NCBI RefSeq assembly: GCF_005925345.1
Contig: NZ_SSHJ01000012.1
Span: 1 to 64,000, forward strand
Length of the DNA: 64,000 bases
Reading direction: 5' to 3'
DNA from: Pedobacter ureilyticus
Lineage (GTDB): Bacteria > Bacteroidota > Bacteroidia > Sphingobacteriales > Sphingobacteriaceae
The first letter of the stretch is position 1. Each line of letters begins with the position of its first letter. Below are positions 1 to 7,574 of this stretch, in pieces. The notes under the pieces are model-generated. The model was not told the DNA's origin and did no database searches. It saw nothing but the letters and a program-made list of their open reading frames with translations. Position numbers and translations under genes: made by a program.

Positions 1-131
1 GTAACGAGAAAAAACTTGGTGAGATGAATAGTCGGGATTTGAAAAGGCCATTTTTTTGACCTTAGTCATTTATATCATAAATATAACAATTATTCTTGTC
101 TTTCAAATGTTAAAAGCGATTTCCCTGAGTC
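1..131. other. Left edge of window, no confident gene
   Basis: An open frame on the plus strand from base 3 ends at a TGA at 57-59 after 18 codons. It could be the tail of a gene that starts outside the window, but the stretch is too short to recognise. The rest is AT-rich spacer before the permease gene. I see no clear TAnnTTTG promoter element here. Confidence 0.25.
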
Positions 132-182
132 TTGTACCTTCCATCTTTAAACCCTCCGCCTTTTTCCCTATCTTTACCGGCA

Positions 183-1418
183 GTGAACACCGCCATTTAC
201 ATAGCCCGAAGGTATCTTTTCGCAAAGAAATCAACCAATGCCATCAACATCATCTCTGCCATTTCAATGCTGGGGGTAATGGTGGGTAGTGCGGCTTTAA
301 TCATTATCCTATCTGTGTTTAATGGTTTTGAGGAAATGGTGCTGAAAATTTTCAACAGCATTACACCACAGATTGTGGTTGCTCCAGCGCAGGGTAAAAC
401 CTTCGATCCTAATACCGTTTATTTTAATCAGTTAAAGAAAAACGAAAAAGTATATGCTTTTACCGAAGTTTTGGCAGAGAATGCGCTCGTAAGGTACGGC
501 ACCAAGCAAACGCCTGCGGTGGTAAAGGGAGTGAGTGCCGATTTCTTAAAAAACAAAAGCTTAGATACCATTATGATAGATGGTACTTTTGTTTTAGAGA
601 ATAGAATAGGGCAGCCAAAAGCCGTAATTGGCTCCGCATTACAGGCATTTTTAGATACCAATCCGGCAGATCCATTTGAACAGCTCCAAATCTTTTCGCC
701 AAAGAAAGGAGCCACAGGTAGCGCTGTTAATCCAATGGATGATTTTACCATGTTAAGTATCTCGCCGGCGGGAATTTTCGAGATACAACAAGATTTCGAC
801 AACCTGCTGATTGTGCCTCTAAGTTTTGCAAGAGAACTGCTTGGCGAGTCTAAAAATGTATCTTCCATAGAAATAAACGTACAACCCGGTGTAGATGCAG
901 AAGAATTAAAACAGCGAATGTCCAAAGATTTGGGCAGTAGTTATGTAGTGAAAAATAGAATCGAGCAAAATCAAGCGCTGTACAATGTACTCGGTTCCGA
1001 AAAATGGATGGTTTATATCATCCTAACTTTTATCTTAATCATCGCAATTTTTAATATCATTGGCTCGTTAACCATGTTAGTGATCGATAAGCAGAAAGAT
1101 ATTTCTGTACTGAGTAGCTTGGGAGCAGGAAAGCAATTAATTCGAAGAATTTTTTTAGCCGAGGGGATGATGATCACCTTAACAGGTTGTATATTTGGTA
1201 TAGCAATAGGATTAGTTTTTTGCTTGCTTCAACAACGTTTTGGGTGGATAAAAATGGGCGATGCAAATTTTATGTTCTCCAACGCATATCCGATTGCACT
1301 AAAGTGGAAAGATTTTGTGCTGGTATTTGTCACTGTTAGCTTTTTTTCTTTTATAGCTGCAGGTTTGGCATCAAATTTAAGTGTTAAAAAGATAGATCGT
1401 ATTAATCAAGATCTTTAG
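183..1418 (+). CDS. LolC/LolE-like ABC transporter permease (FtsX superfamily)
   Basis: Integral inner-membrane permease of the lipoprotein-releasing type. The protein has the expected order: one N-terminal membrane segment just after the YIARRYLFAKKSTNAINIIS-type start, a periplasmic domain of roughly 230 residues, and three membrane segments near the C-terminus (ILTFILIIAIFNIIG; a segment after GMMITL; VLVFVTVSFFSF). LolC/E proteins sort outer-membrane lipoproteins with a LolD ATPase, which is not in this window. I prefer the GTG at 183 because family members start with xNTAFYIA; an upstream TTG at 132 in the same frame would add 17 unrelated residues. Length of about 411 residues is normal. 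A cell-division or other FtsX-type transporter cannot be excluded. Confidence 0.85.
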   Translation: MNTAIYIARRYLFAKKSTNAINIISAISMLGVMVGSAALIIILSVFNGFEEMVLKIFNSITPQIVVAPAQGKTFDPNTVYFNQLKKNEKVYAFTEVLAENALVRYGTKQTPAVVKGVSADFLKNKSLDTIMIDGTFVLENRIGQPKAVIGSALQAFLDTNPADPFEQLQIFSPKKGATGSAVNPMDDFTMLSISPAGIFEIQQDFDNLLIVPLSFARELLGESKNVSSIEINVQPGVDAEELKQRMSKDLGSSYVVKNRIEQNQALYNVLGSEKWMVYIILTFILIIAIFNIIGSLTMLVIDKQKDISVLSSLGAGKQLIRRIFLAEGMMITLTGCIFGIAIGLVFCLLQQRFGWIKMGDANFMFSNAYPIALKWKDFVLVFVTVSFFSFIAAGLASNLSVKKIDRINQDL

Positions 1419-1421
1419 CCT

Positions 1422-1805
1422 ATGTATACGCAAAATAAAATAGTTTTTGGATTGTTGTTAGTGGTAAGTTTTTTATTGGCTTGTAGCAATAATAAAGATA
1501 CAGCACAGGAAAAAGAGAAAGCTGTTACCCTAAAAGGATTGTATAGCTTTGGGCCAGAAGTTAAATCTTTTACCGACTGTGATGAAGGCCGTGAATATTG
1601 GGTGGCCGATAGTGCTAAAAATTTGGAACTACAATACAATAATCTAGGCTTCGAAAAACCTTATATACCAGTTTACATCGAGGTAGAAGCACATTTGGTA
1701 AAATCTAATACCTCTACCGTTACCGGCGGCTACGATTCTACAATGGTGGTAACCAAAGTACTCAAAATAAGTAAAGAAATTCCCGATGGGCCTTGTAATC
1801 AATAG
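1422..1805 (+). CDS. Small lipoprotein, NlpE C-terminal-like
   Basis: 127-residue predicted lipoprotein. The signal segment ends in a lipobox, LLAC, with the lipidated cysteine at residue 21. The mature part has the pattern G-x-EV-x-SF-x-x-C followed by YWV and PVYIEVEA, which resembles the C-terminal OB-fold domain of NlpE-type envelope lipoproteins; this similarity is by eye and tentative. It starts 3 bases after the stop of the LolC/E-like permease, so the two are probably co-transcribed, which fits an envelope role. Function is not known. Confidence 0.7.
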   Translation: MYTQNKIVFGLLLVVSFLLACSNNKDTAQEKEKAVTLKGLYSFGPEVKSFTDCDEGREYWVADSAKNLELQYNNLGFEKPYIPVYIEVEAHLVKSNTSTVTGGYDSTMVVTKVLKISKEIPDGPCNQ

Positions 1806-1900
1806 GCAGTTTTTGGCAACAGTTTTTAGTTTTCAATGCTGATAGTTTGAAAAGCAAATTGCTGCTGCTATGCAAGTTCAGTCCCGTTTTACACTTCAAT

Positions 1901-1918
1901 TCCCGATAAAAATCGGGA
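1901..1918. repeat. Short inverted repeat between converging genes
   Basis: TCCCGAT, four A residues, then ATCGGGA form a perfect 7-bp stem. It lies between the converging lipoprotein gene and mqnD and may act as a weak bidirectional terminator or be a dispersed palindrome. Confidence 0.5.
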
Positions 1919-2004
1919 TATTTACGCTGCAACCGGGTTTAATTTACGCAGGTTCTGTTAAGAAATTAAGAGTAAAACTGCAAAAACGAACGACAAAATA
2001 AAAA

Positions 2005-2859
2005 TTACGGGTTTACATACAAGCTTTTCCCTATCATCGGTATCACTTCATTTTTGGTAGCAATATCAAACAAAGTATCAATGGCTTTCCTTCCTTCAGT
2101 ACCTAAATCTAAAGAGTATTTGTTCACGTACAGCTCTATATGCTTGTACATTACTTCCTCTTCCATAGCCTGAGCATGTTCTCGTATAAATTCAATCCCC
2201 GATTTTGGATTTGCAAATGCAAATTCTACAGATTTTTTGACCAAACGATTAACTTTCTGCTGAACATCAAGTGGTAACTTTCTGTTTACTACAATGCCTC
2301 CCAAAGGGATTGCACAGCCCGAAAACTCTTCCCAATAAGCACCCAAATCTACCACTTTATGTAAGCCTTTAGCTTGATAAGTAAACCTATTTTCGTGTAT
2401 GATTAAGCCCAAATCTATTTCGTTGGTCAACAAGGCGTCTTCAATTTCTGAGAAAACCATTTCTCGTTTATTGATTAATTGTGGATATGCTGCCCCCAAT
2501 AAAAAATTAGCTGTAGTGTATTTACCTGGGATACCAGTTTTCAGATCGCAGTTTCCATTTTGCAGTTTACTTTCGATTTGCTTAGCATTTTGCTTTTTGC
2601 AAATCAACAGAGGACCTACGCCAAAACCTAGTGCACTGCCTGCGTCTAATAAAGCATACTGCTCTGCAACATAAGCAAAGGCGTGAAAACTGAGCTTGGT
2701 AATGTCTAATTCGCCACGTAAAGCCTTTTGGTTAAGCGTTTCTACGTCATCAAAAAGCACCTTAAAAGTTAAGCCTTCTGTGTCTATCTTCCCGTGAATA
2801 AGTGCATCGAAAATAAAAGTATCATTGGGGCAGGGCGAAAAACCAAGTGTAAGTTCCAT
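2005..2859 (-). CDS. mqnD: 1,4-dihydroxy-6-naphthoate synthase
   Basis: Enzyme of the futalosine route to menaquinone; it forms 1,4-dihydroxy-6-naphthoate from cyclic dehypoxanthine futalosine in the cytoplasm. The 284-residue protein has the family's periplasmic-binding-protein-like fold signature: N-terminal LGFSPCPNDTF, then DVETLN, ITKLSFHA, and GFGVGPLLICK, with IDLGLIIHE in the middle. Length is typical. mqnB lies 34 bases upstream on the same strand, so two steps of the same pathway are encoded together; the remaining mqn genes are not in the window. MqnA is the closest relative, but the FSPCPNDTF motif is characteristic of MqnD. Confidence 0.95.
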   Translation of the reverse strand: MELTLGFSPCPNDTFIFDALIHGKIDTEGLTFKVLFDDVETLNQKALRGELDITKLSFHAFAYVAEQYALLDAGSALGFGVGPLLICKKQNAKQIESKLQNGNCDLKTGIPGKYTTANFLLGAAYPQLINKREMVFSEIEDALLTNEIDLGLIIHENRFTYQAKGLHKVVDLGAYWEEFSGCAIPLGGIVVNRKLPLDVQQKVNRLVKKSVEFAFANPKSGIEFIREHAQAMEEEVMYKHIELYVNKYSLDLGTEGRKAIDTLFDIATKNEVIPMIGKSLYVNP

Positions 2860-2893
2860 TTGGTAAATTTAGGACGAGCGATTTAAACTATGG

Positions 2894-3523
2894 TCATTTA
2901 GAGTTCATAGTTTTCAGGAAACCAATTAGCCAGTTGTTTAAGTTCTTTACGGCCAAAGCTATTTGCCAATTTTCTCTGTTACGAGTTTCTACATAGTTGG
3001 AAATACTGCGTACTTGCAAAGCGGGGATACCTAGTTCTGCACAAGCATAAAAAACTGCTGCGCCTTCCATGCTCTCCGTTTGCGGATGATAAAGCGCAAT
3101 AGTTTTTTCGATGCTATGTGCGTTCCCGTGCACCTTGTTTACGGTAATTCCTGTTACTTGCCTAAGCGTTAGCTTTGTATTGGCCAAAGAGGAAAACTCA
3201 TTCTTACCAAAACCCAATTGAGGCAAGCTGATGAATTTTTCGTCATCTTCGGCACCCAATTCGGCAAAAGTGTCTTGGGTAATATTTACCAGCTCTCCCA
3301 ACGAAATTTCTTTGTAGAAACTCCCTGCAATGCCTACATTAAGTACCAAACTATAATTGTGGTGTAGCTTTTGCCCCAATGCAAATGCCGTTGCTACCAT
3401 ACCTACTCCTGTAATAAGCACATCAAATTTGTCCGTTTCTATAAAACGGCTAGCTTTAAGGTTAAAATATGCTAAAGTTGCTGCTATTTCAGCTTCGGTG
3501 GCTGCTACCAGGAGTAGTTTCAT
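2894..3523 (-). CDS. mqnB: Futalosine hydrolase
   Basis: Nucleosidase of the purine-nucleoside-phosphorylase fold that splits futalosine into dehypoxanthine futalosine and hypoxanthine in menaquinone synthesis. The 209-residue sequence shows the fold's landmarks: VAATEAEI at the N-terminus, ITGVGMVATAFALG, VLNVGIAGSF, and SMEGAAVFYAC around residue 150, where the Met-Glu pair contacts the ribose in this superfamily. RSISNYVETR near the C-terminus also fits futalosine hydrolases rather than MTA/SAH nucleosidase. It is transcribed toward mqnD, and the pair makes the assignment firmer than either alone. Confidence 0.93.
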   Translation of the reverse strand: MKLLLVAATEAEIAATLAYFNLKASRFIETDKFDVLITGVGMVATAFALGQKLHHNYSLVLNVGIAGSFYKEISLGELVNITQDTFAELGAEDDEKFISLPQLGFGKNEFSSLANTKLTLRQVTGITVNKVHGNAHSIEKTIALYHPQTESMEGAAVFYACAELGIPALQVRSISNYVETRNRENWQIALAVKNLNNWLIGFLKTMNSK

Positions 3524-3681
3524 AATGCTAATTAACGATTATTTTCTGGCTTGGTCGTTGCAAGTTTAAGAAGCAATTTCCAGAAAATTAAACTTCTACA
3601 TTCTTTGCTGTGACTATCTTGCAATTTAAGTAGCGCCGTAGCATTTAAGGGAGGTAGTTTTGTAAAGGCCTAACTACATAA

Positions 3682-3716
3682 GCAAAAGCCCGACTAACAC
3701 TTAATCGGGCTTTTGC
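3682..3716 (-). terminator. Strong intrinsic terminator
   Basis: GCAAAAGCCCGA and TCGGGCTTTTGC form a perfect 12-bp stem around an 11-base loop, with the U-tract inside the stem on either strand. It lies just past the stop of the minus-strand MscS gene and before the mqnB start, so it should end the gdh-mscS transcript. Confidence 0.85.
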
Positions 3717-3735
3717 AATTGCTTTTCTAAAATAG

Positions 3736-4866
3736 CTATTTATTATTTTTATCCGAAGCACTTTCTTCTATACTGCGTTGCGTTGGGTAAGCAAAATCAG
3801 AACCATTAGCTTGTACAATCTCAATCAGTTTAAAATTTACCTCCTCCTTAATCTTTGCCAAATCAAACTCTTTTTTCATTGGCACCAAATAAATAATTTG
3901 GATATTAAGTGCAGAATCTCCGAAAGAATCAAAGGCCACCGACGAATCTGTAGTTTTTGGATTTTCGGTAAGAAAGCCGTTGATTTCGGCAATGATTTTT
4001 TTTAACGCCTCATTACTGGTTTCGTAAACCAAGCCTATATCAAACTTTACTCTGCGGGCATTTCTCATGGTCAAATTCTCCAACACACCATCAATCATAG
4101 ATCGGTTTGGAATAACATAAGTTGTTTTATCTGCACTGCGCAAAACCGTACTTCTAAAACCTACACGTTCAATCGTTCCTTCAATACCATCTACTTTTAC
4201 TACATCGCCTACGGTAAAAGGCTTGTCCATAAAGATTAAGAAAGAGCCCAAAAGGTTTTCCAAGCTATCTTTGGCCGCCATAGCTATGGCTATACCACCA
4301 ATACCTAAACCAGTAATTAAACTTAACGCATTTACCTCAAAAACATAGCCCAACAACACAAAAAAGCCAATAAAGCTAACCATAAATTTAAGCAGCTCTT
4401 TCAAAAAAGGAACCAGTTGGTCGTCAGATTTATTATGGCTTTTGGCCGCACGTACTAAGAGCACATGAGCTATAAAATCAACAATCCGTAACGCAATCCA
4501 GAAAACAGAAAGGATGATTAAGAACAGAAAGATTTTATCTACAAACTCGCCAATGGTAAATACTTCGTTAACCTTATCTCTTTTGTAGCTAAAAAAAGGA
4601 ACCTCTAGTGGATGTTTTAATTGATTAATAGAGATATACAACGTAGCCAAAGAGAGAAAAAACTCTATAGGCTTTAAAAGCAGGCCAACAAAGGTTTCGG
4701 AATTAACTTCGTCGGCAAATTTTTTAAAGAGCTTAAAAATGAGCCTACTAAGAATACGCGACACCACTCTTTTAAACAGTAAGCCAACAATGATGATACC
4801 TACAAAAAGGATATATTGCTTTAACGTATTGCCCCAAAAAATCTGTTCTAAAAAGTTCGTATCCAT
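3736..4866 (-). CDS. MscS-family small-conductance mechanosensitive channel
   Basis: 376-residue inner-membrane channel that opens under membrane tension to release solutes. Four to five hydrophobic segments precede the MscS core; the pore-lining helix is the Gly/Ala-rich stretch ITGLGIGGIAIAMAAKDS around residues 183-201, followed by LENLLGSFLIFMDKPF and the beta-domain motif VGDVVKVDGIEGTIERVGFRST. The C-terminal cytoplasmic vestibule is complete. The gene starts 4 bases after the dehydrogenase gene stop, so the two form an operon. The N-terminal extra helices make it larger than E. coli MscS, as is common in Bacteroidota. Confidence 0.92.
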   Translation of the reverse strand: MDTNFLEQIFWGNTLKQYILFVGIIIVGLLFKRVVSRILSRLIFKLFKKFADEVNSETFVGLLLKPIEFFLSLATLYISINQLKHPLEVPFFSYKRDKVNEVFTIGEFVDKIFLFLIILSVFWIALRIVDFIAHVLLVRAAKSHNKSDDQLVPFLKELLKFMVSFIGFFVLLGYVFEVNALSLITGLGIGGIAIAMAAKDSLENLLGSFLIFMDKPFTVGDVVKVDGIEGTIERVGFRSTVLRSADKTTYVIPNRSMIDGVLENLTMRNARRVKFDIGLVYETSNEALKKIIAEINGFLTENPKTTDSSVAFDSFGDSALNIQIIYLVPMKKEFDLAKIKEEVNFKLIEIVQANGSDFAYPTQRSIEESASDKNNK

Positions 4867-4870
4867 AAGT

Positions 4871-6097
4871 TTACACCAATTGCTTTAATGCAATTTCAAA
4901 AGCTGTACTTGATAGGTTTGTTCTCTTGTTTGATGTTTGATGAACTGCTTTAAGTGCGTCACCGATAATATTTGAGGCATCGGTAAAAATGGCATCATCA
5001 CTCATTTCTACGTTGCGGTTCATTAAATAAGCAAAAACCCTTGCCATACCACAGTTGGCAATAAAATCAGGGATTACTGCTAAATGGTTATCAGCATGCT
5101 CCATGATGCTACCAAAGAAAATCTCCTTATCTGCGAAAGGCACGTTAGCACCACAGGCAATCACTTCCATTCCATTGGCAATCATCTGATCTACTTCTTC
5201 CTGTTTCACTAACCTAGATGCCGCTGCTGGCACAAAAATCTCGGCACCCATACTCCAAATTTTGCCATAAGCTTCGTCAAAAGATAGCAAGTTTTCTGCA
5301 ACTAGCGTATTATTTACGCGATTGTTAAACAAAGCGGCAACTTCTTCTTCAGTAAAACCTTCTGGATTAATTAACCCGCCAACTCGATCAATAATACCAA
5401 CTACTTTAACACCTTGCTGTGCCAAATAATAGCCTGCGGCCGCAGCAACATTACCCCAACCCTGAATAATTGCTCGCTTTCCTTTAATATTGCCACCCCA
5501 AATTTGGTAAAAATGCTTAATCGATTCGGATACGCCATAACCCGTAATCATATCGGCTACTTTGTATTTTCTTTTGATATCTGGCGTGTAGGTCAAGTCT
5601 TCTAAAACCTTAGAAACACCGTAGCGCAACTGACCGATTTGGTGGATACGTTCATTTTCTCTTGCTTGGTAATGCCCATTAATTACACCTTCTTGCGGGT
5701 GCCATAAGCCATAACCCTCGGTAATTGGAATAACTTCATGAATTTCGTCGATGTTAAGATCGCCACCAGTGCCATAGTAACTTTTTAATAAAGGCATCAC
5801 AGCCTTGTACCAACGTTCTAATACTTCCTTTTTGCGAGGATCTGTAGGATCAAAGTTAATTCCCGACTTTGCTCCGCCTATTGGAGGGCCTGAAACGGTA
5901 AATTTCACTTCCATTGTTTTGGCAAGAGATTCTACTTCACGTTTATCTAATCCTTTACGCATTCTGGTACCACCTCCGGCAGCGCCACCCCTTAAAGAAT
6001 TGATTACAACCCATCCTTCGGCCTCAGATTCTTTGTCTTTCCATTCAAAAACAATCTCGGGCTGCTTTTCTTCATACTTTTTTAATAGTTCTTTCAT
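4871..6097 (-). CDS. Glu/Leu/Phe/Val-type amino-acid dehydrogenase
   Basis: NAD(P)-dependent oxidative deaminase of the ELFV family, 408 residues from the ATG at 6097. The substrate-binding lysine motif PIGGAKSGI, the glycine-rich GGAAGGGTRM, and the Rossmann motif QGWGNVAAAAGYYL are present, as is FVPAAASRLV. An in-frame codon 18 residues upstream would add MYLLRWQFQLVIYKNEHQ, which has no family counterpart, so I take the inner start. Length and motifs do not separate glutamate from leucine or valine dehydrogenase; no symbol is given. Followed at 4 bases by the MscS channel gene. Confidence 0.88.
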   Translation of the reverse strand: MKELLKKYEEKQPEIVFEWKDKESEAEGWVVINSLRGGAAGGGTRMRKGLDKREVESLAKTMEVKFTVSGPPIGGAKSGINFDPTDPRKKEVLERWYKAVMPLLKSYYGTGGDLNIDEIHEVIPITEGYGLWHPQEGVINGHYQARENERIHQIGQLRYGVSKVLEDLTYTPDIKRKYKVADMITGYGVSESIKHFYQIWGGNIKGKRAIIQGWGNVAAAAGYYLAQQGVKVVGIIDRVGGLINPEGFTEEEVAALFNNRVNNTLVAENLLSFDEAYGKIWSMGAEIFVPAAASRLVKQEEVDQMIANGMEVIACGANVPFADKEIFFGSIMEHADNHLAVIPDFIANCGMARVFAYLMNRNVEMSDDAIFTDASNIIGDALKAVHQTSNKRTNLSSTAFEIALKQLV

Positions 6098-6186
6098 TTG
6101 GTGTTCATTTTTATAAATAACAAGTTGAAATTGCCAACGTAGCAGATACAATCCTCTGTTTCATTATCAAATGAAATTTGGTTGCG

Positions 6187-6194
6187 CAAAGATA
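6187..6194 (-). promoter_or_regulatory. Bacteroidota -7 element upstream of the dehydrogenase gene
   Basis: On the minus strand the bases read TATCTTTG, matching TAnnTTTG. It sits about 90 bases before the dehydrogenase start and just beyond the rplS terminator. No good TTTG partner was found at the usual distance, so confidence is moderate. Confidence 0.5.
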
Positions 6195-6204
6195 TAAACA
6201 AAAA

Positions 6205-6227
6205 AACCCCGACATAAAGTCGAGGTT
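6205..6227 (-). terminator. rplS intrinsic terminator
   Basis: On the minus strand AACCTCGAC, a five-base loop, and GTCGGGGTT pair fully when one G-U wobble is allowed, followed by a run of T. The wobble pairs only in minus-strand RNA, so this terminates rplS rather than a plus-strand transcript. Confidence 0.85.
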
Positions 6228-6252
6228 ATATTTTTTTGTATAGAAAGAAAAA

Positions 6253-6600
6253 TTACTTTCTTAATGATTTGATACGAGCTGCTTTACCAGTTAAGCTACG
6301 CAGATAGAACAATTTAGCTCTACGTACTTTACCATAGCTGTTTACTTCAACTTTCTCGATATTTGGAGAACCGATAGGGAAGATACGTTCTACACCCACA
6401 CCATTACTAATTTTACGAACAGTGAACGTTTCGTTAGCACCAGCGCTGTTGCGTTGAATAACTACACCTTGGTAAATCTGAATACGTTCTTTATTACCCT
6501 CGCGAATTTTATAATGAACACTTACAGTATCTCCAGATTTAAAAGAAGGAAATTCTTTTTGAGTGCTTACCTGTTCTTCTACAAATTTTACTAAATCCAT
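6253..6600 (-). CDS. rplS: 50S ribosomal protein L19
   Basis: 115-residue L19 of the large ribosomal subunit. Motifs [22 protein letters not shown], the [22 protein letters not shown] core and the terminal [19 protein letters not shown] are those of L19. Normal length. In most bacteria it closes the rpsP-rimM-trmD-rplS operon; here trmD lies 151 bases upstream and the rest of the operon is over 4 kb away. Confidence 0.98.
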   Translation of the reverse strand: MDLVKFVEEQVSTQKEFPSFKSGDTVSVHYKIREGNKERIQIYQGVVIQRNSAGANETFTVRKISNGVGVERIFPIGSPNIEKVEVNSYGKVRRAKLFYLRSLTGKAARIKSLRK

Positions 6601-6617
6601 GATTTTAAGCTATTAAG

Positions 6618-6643
6618 CCGATTTTTGTATTGTTTAAAATCGG
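6618..6643 (-). promoter_or_regulatory. Hairpin in the rplS leader
   Basis: CCGATTTT and AAAATCGG make an 8-bp stem around a 10-base loop, 18 bases upstream of the rplS start codon. Autoregulatory L19 leaders are described for flavobacteria; whether this hairpin is related is inference. Confidence 0.4.
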
Positions 6644-6751
6644 ACTGCAATATTAGGAAATTATTTTTAAAAATAAAAGTGAAATTTCAATAAAACTTGA
6701 TAATTCGATAATTAGTAAATTAGCTAATGATTAAATCGTCTAATTATCGCA

Positions 6752-7426
6752 TTATTTCAACAAATCTGGGCGGCGTTGCTGTGTACGCTTTAACGCTTCT
6801 TCATGGCGCCATTCGTTAATTTTTGCTTCGTGCCCGCTCAACAGAATATCGGGAATTTTATGTCCACGCCAGTCTGCAGGCCTGGTGTAAACTGGCGCAT
6901 CTAACAATTCTCCCTGAAAACTATCAGACAATGCCGAGGTTTCGTCATTTAAAACTCCTGGTATTAACCTTATAATGGCATCTACCAAAACGGCAGCAGG
7001 CAATTCTCCGCCCGAAAGCACATAATCGCCAATAGAAATTTCTCTGGTTACATAAATATCTCTGATCCGTTGGTCTATTCCTTTATAATGCCCGCATAAA
7101 ATGATGATATTGCCTTTAATGGAAAGCTCGTTAGCAATGGTTTGATTTAGCGTTTCTCCATCTGGACTCATGAAAATGATTTCATCGTAATTGCGCTCTT
7201 GCTGTAGTTTTTCTATACAAGCAGCAAACGGCGGAATGCTCATTACCATACCACTACCACCGCCGTAAGGGTAATCGTCTACACTTTTTTGCTTATTGGT
7301 GGCATAATCTCTAAGGTTGTGCACCACAATTTCTGCAATTCCTTTTTTTTGCGCTCGCTGCAAAATAGAATGGGCAAACGGACTGGTAAGCAAATCGGGC
7401 AATACAGAAATAATATCAAAACGCAT
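6752..7426 (-). CDS. trmD: tRNA (guanine-N1-)-methyltransferase
   Basis: SpoU-TrmD (SPOUT) enzyme that methylates G37 next to the anticodon of tRNAs reading CNN and other codons. The protein, 225 residues from the ATG at 7426, begins [13 protein letters not shown] and carries [20 protein letters not shown] and the trefoil-knot motif [14 protein letters not shown]. An upstream in-frame codon would add nine residues before the conserved start. A TATATTTG element lies only four bases upstream of the chosen ATG, which argues for this start and for a transcript with almost no leader. rplS follows 151 bases downstream. Confidence 0.97.
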   Translation of the reverse strand: MRFDIISVLPDLLTSPFAHSILQRAQKKGIAEIVVHNLRDYATNKQKSVDDYPYGGGSGMVMSIPPFAACIEKLQQERNYDEIIFMSPDGETLNQTIANELSIKGNIIILCGHYKGIDQRIRDIYVTREISIGDYVLSGGELPAAVLVDAIIRLIPGVLNDETSALSDSFQGELLDAPVYTRPADWRGHKIPDILLSGHEAKINEWRHEEALKRTQQRRPDLLK

Positions 7427-7430
7427 GGCA

Positions 7431-7438
7431 CAAATATA
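7431..7438 (-). promoter_or_regulatory. -7 promoter element of trmD
   Basis: Minus-strand TATATTTG matches TAnnTTTG and ends four bases before the trmD start codon. trmD therefore seems to have its own promoter rather than depend on rimM transcription. Confidence 0.55.
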
Positions 7439-7508
7439 CTGCTTTAATGGCATTTTAATAGCTACTAACCCAACAAGCAGTAGTTAACCATTTTTAACTG
7501 AAGAATAA

Positions 7509-7539
7509 TTTGTTTTTGAAATAATCTCTACTATATTTG
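7509..7539 (+). promoter_or_regulatory. Promoter of the PL6 lyase gene
   Basis: TTTG at 7509-7512, a 19-base spacer and TATATTTG at 7532-7539 match the Bacteroidota sigma-ABfr consensus closely. The -7 element overlaps the first operator-like palindrome. Confidence 0.7.
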
Positions 7540-7568
7540 GTTAACCAAAAATTGGTAAACCAAATATA
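7532..7568. promoter_or_regulatory. Double palindromic operator before the PL6 lyase gene
   Basis: Two near-identical palindromes, TTGGTTAACCAA (7537-7548) and TTGGTAAACCAA (7552-7563), have centres 15 bases apart, and the flanks extend the whole 37 bases into an imperfect palindrome. TGGTnnACCA is a form used by FadR-type GntR regulators, so a GntR-type repressor is a reasonable guess. The element covers the -7 box and the likely transcription start and ends 6 bases before the ATG, which suits repression. Confidence 0.6.
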
Positions 7569-7574
7569 AACTTC

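Noticed and set aside
132..182. TTG start of the LolC/E-like protein at 132
   Set aside because: The added residues are Pro-rich and do not match the family start; GTG at 183 does.
428..925. 165-codon ORF antisense to the permease gene
   Set aside because: Shadow of a well-supported plus-strand gene; no independent motif.
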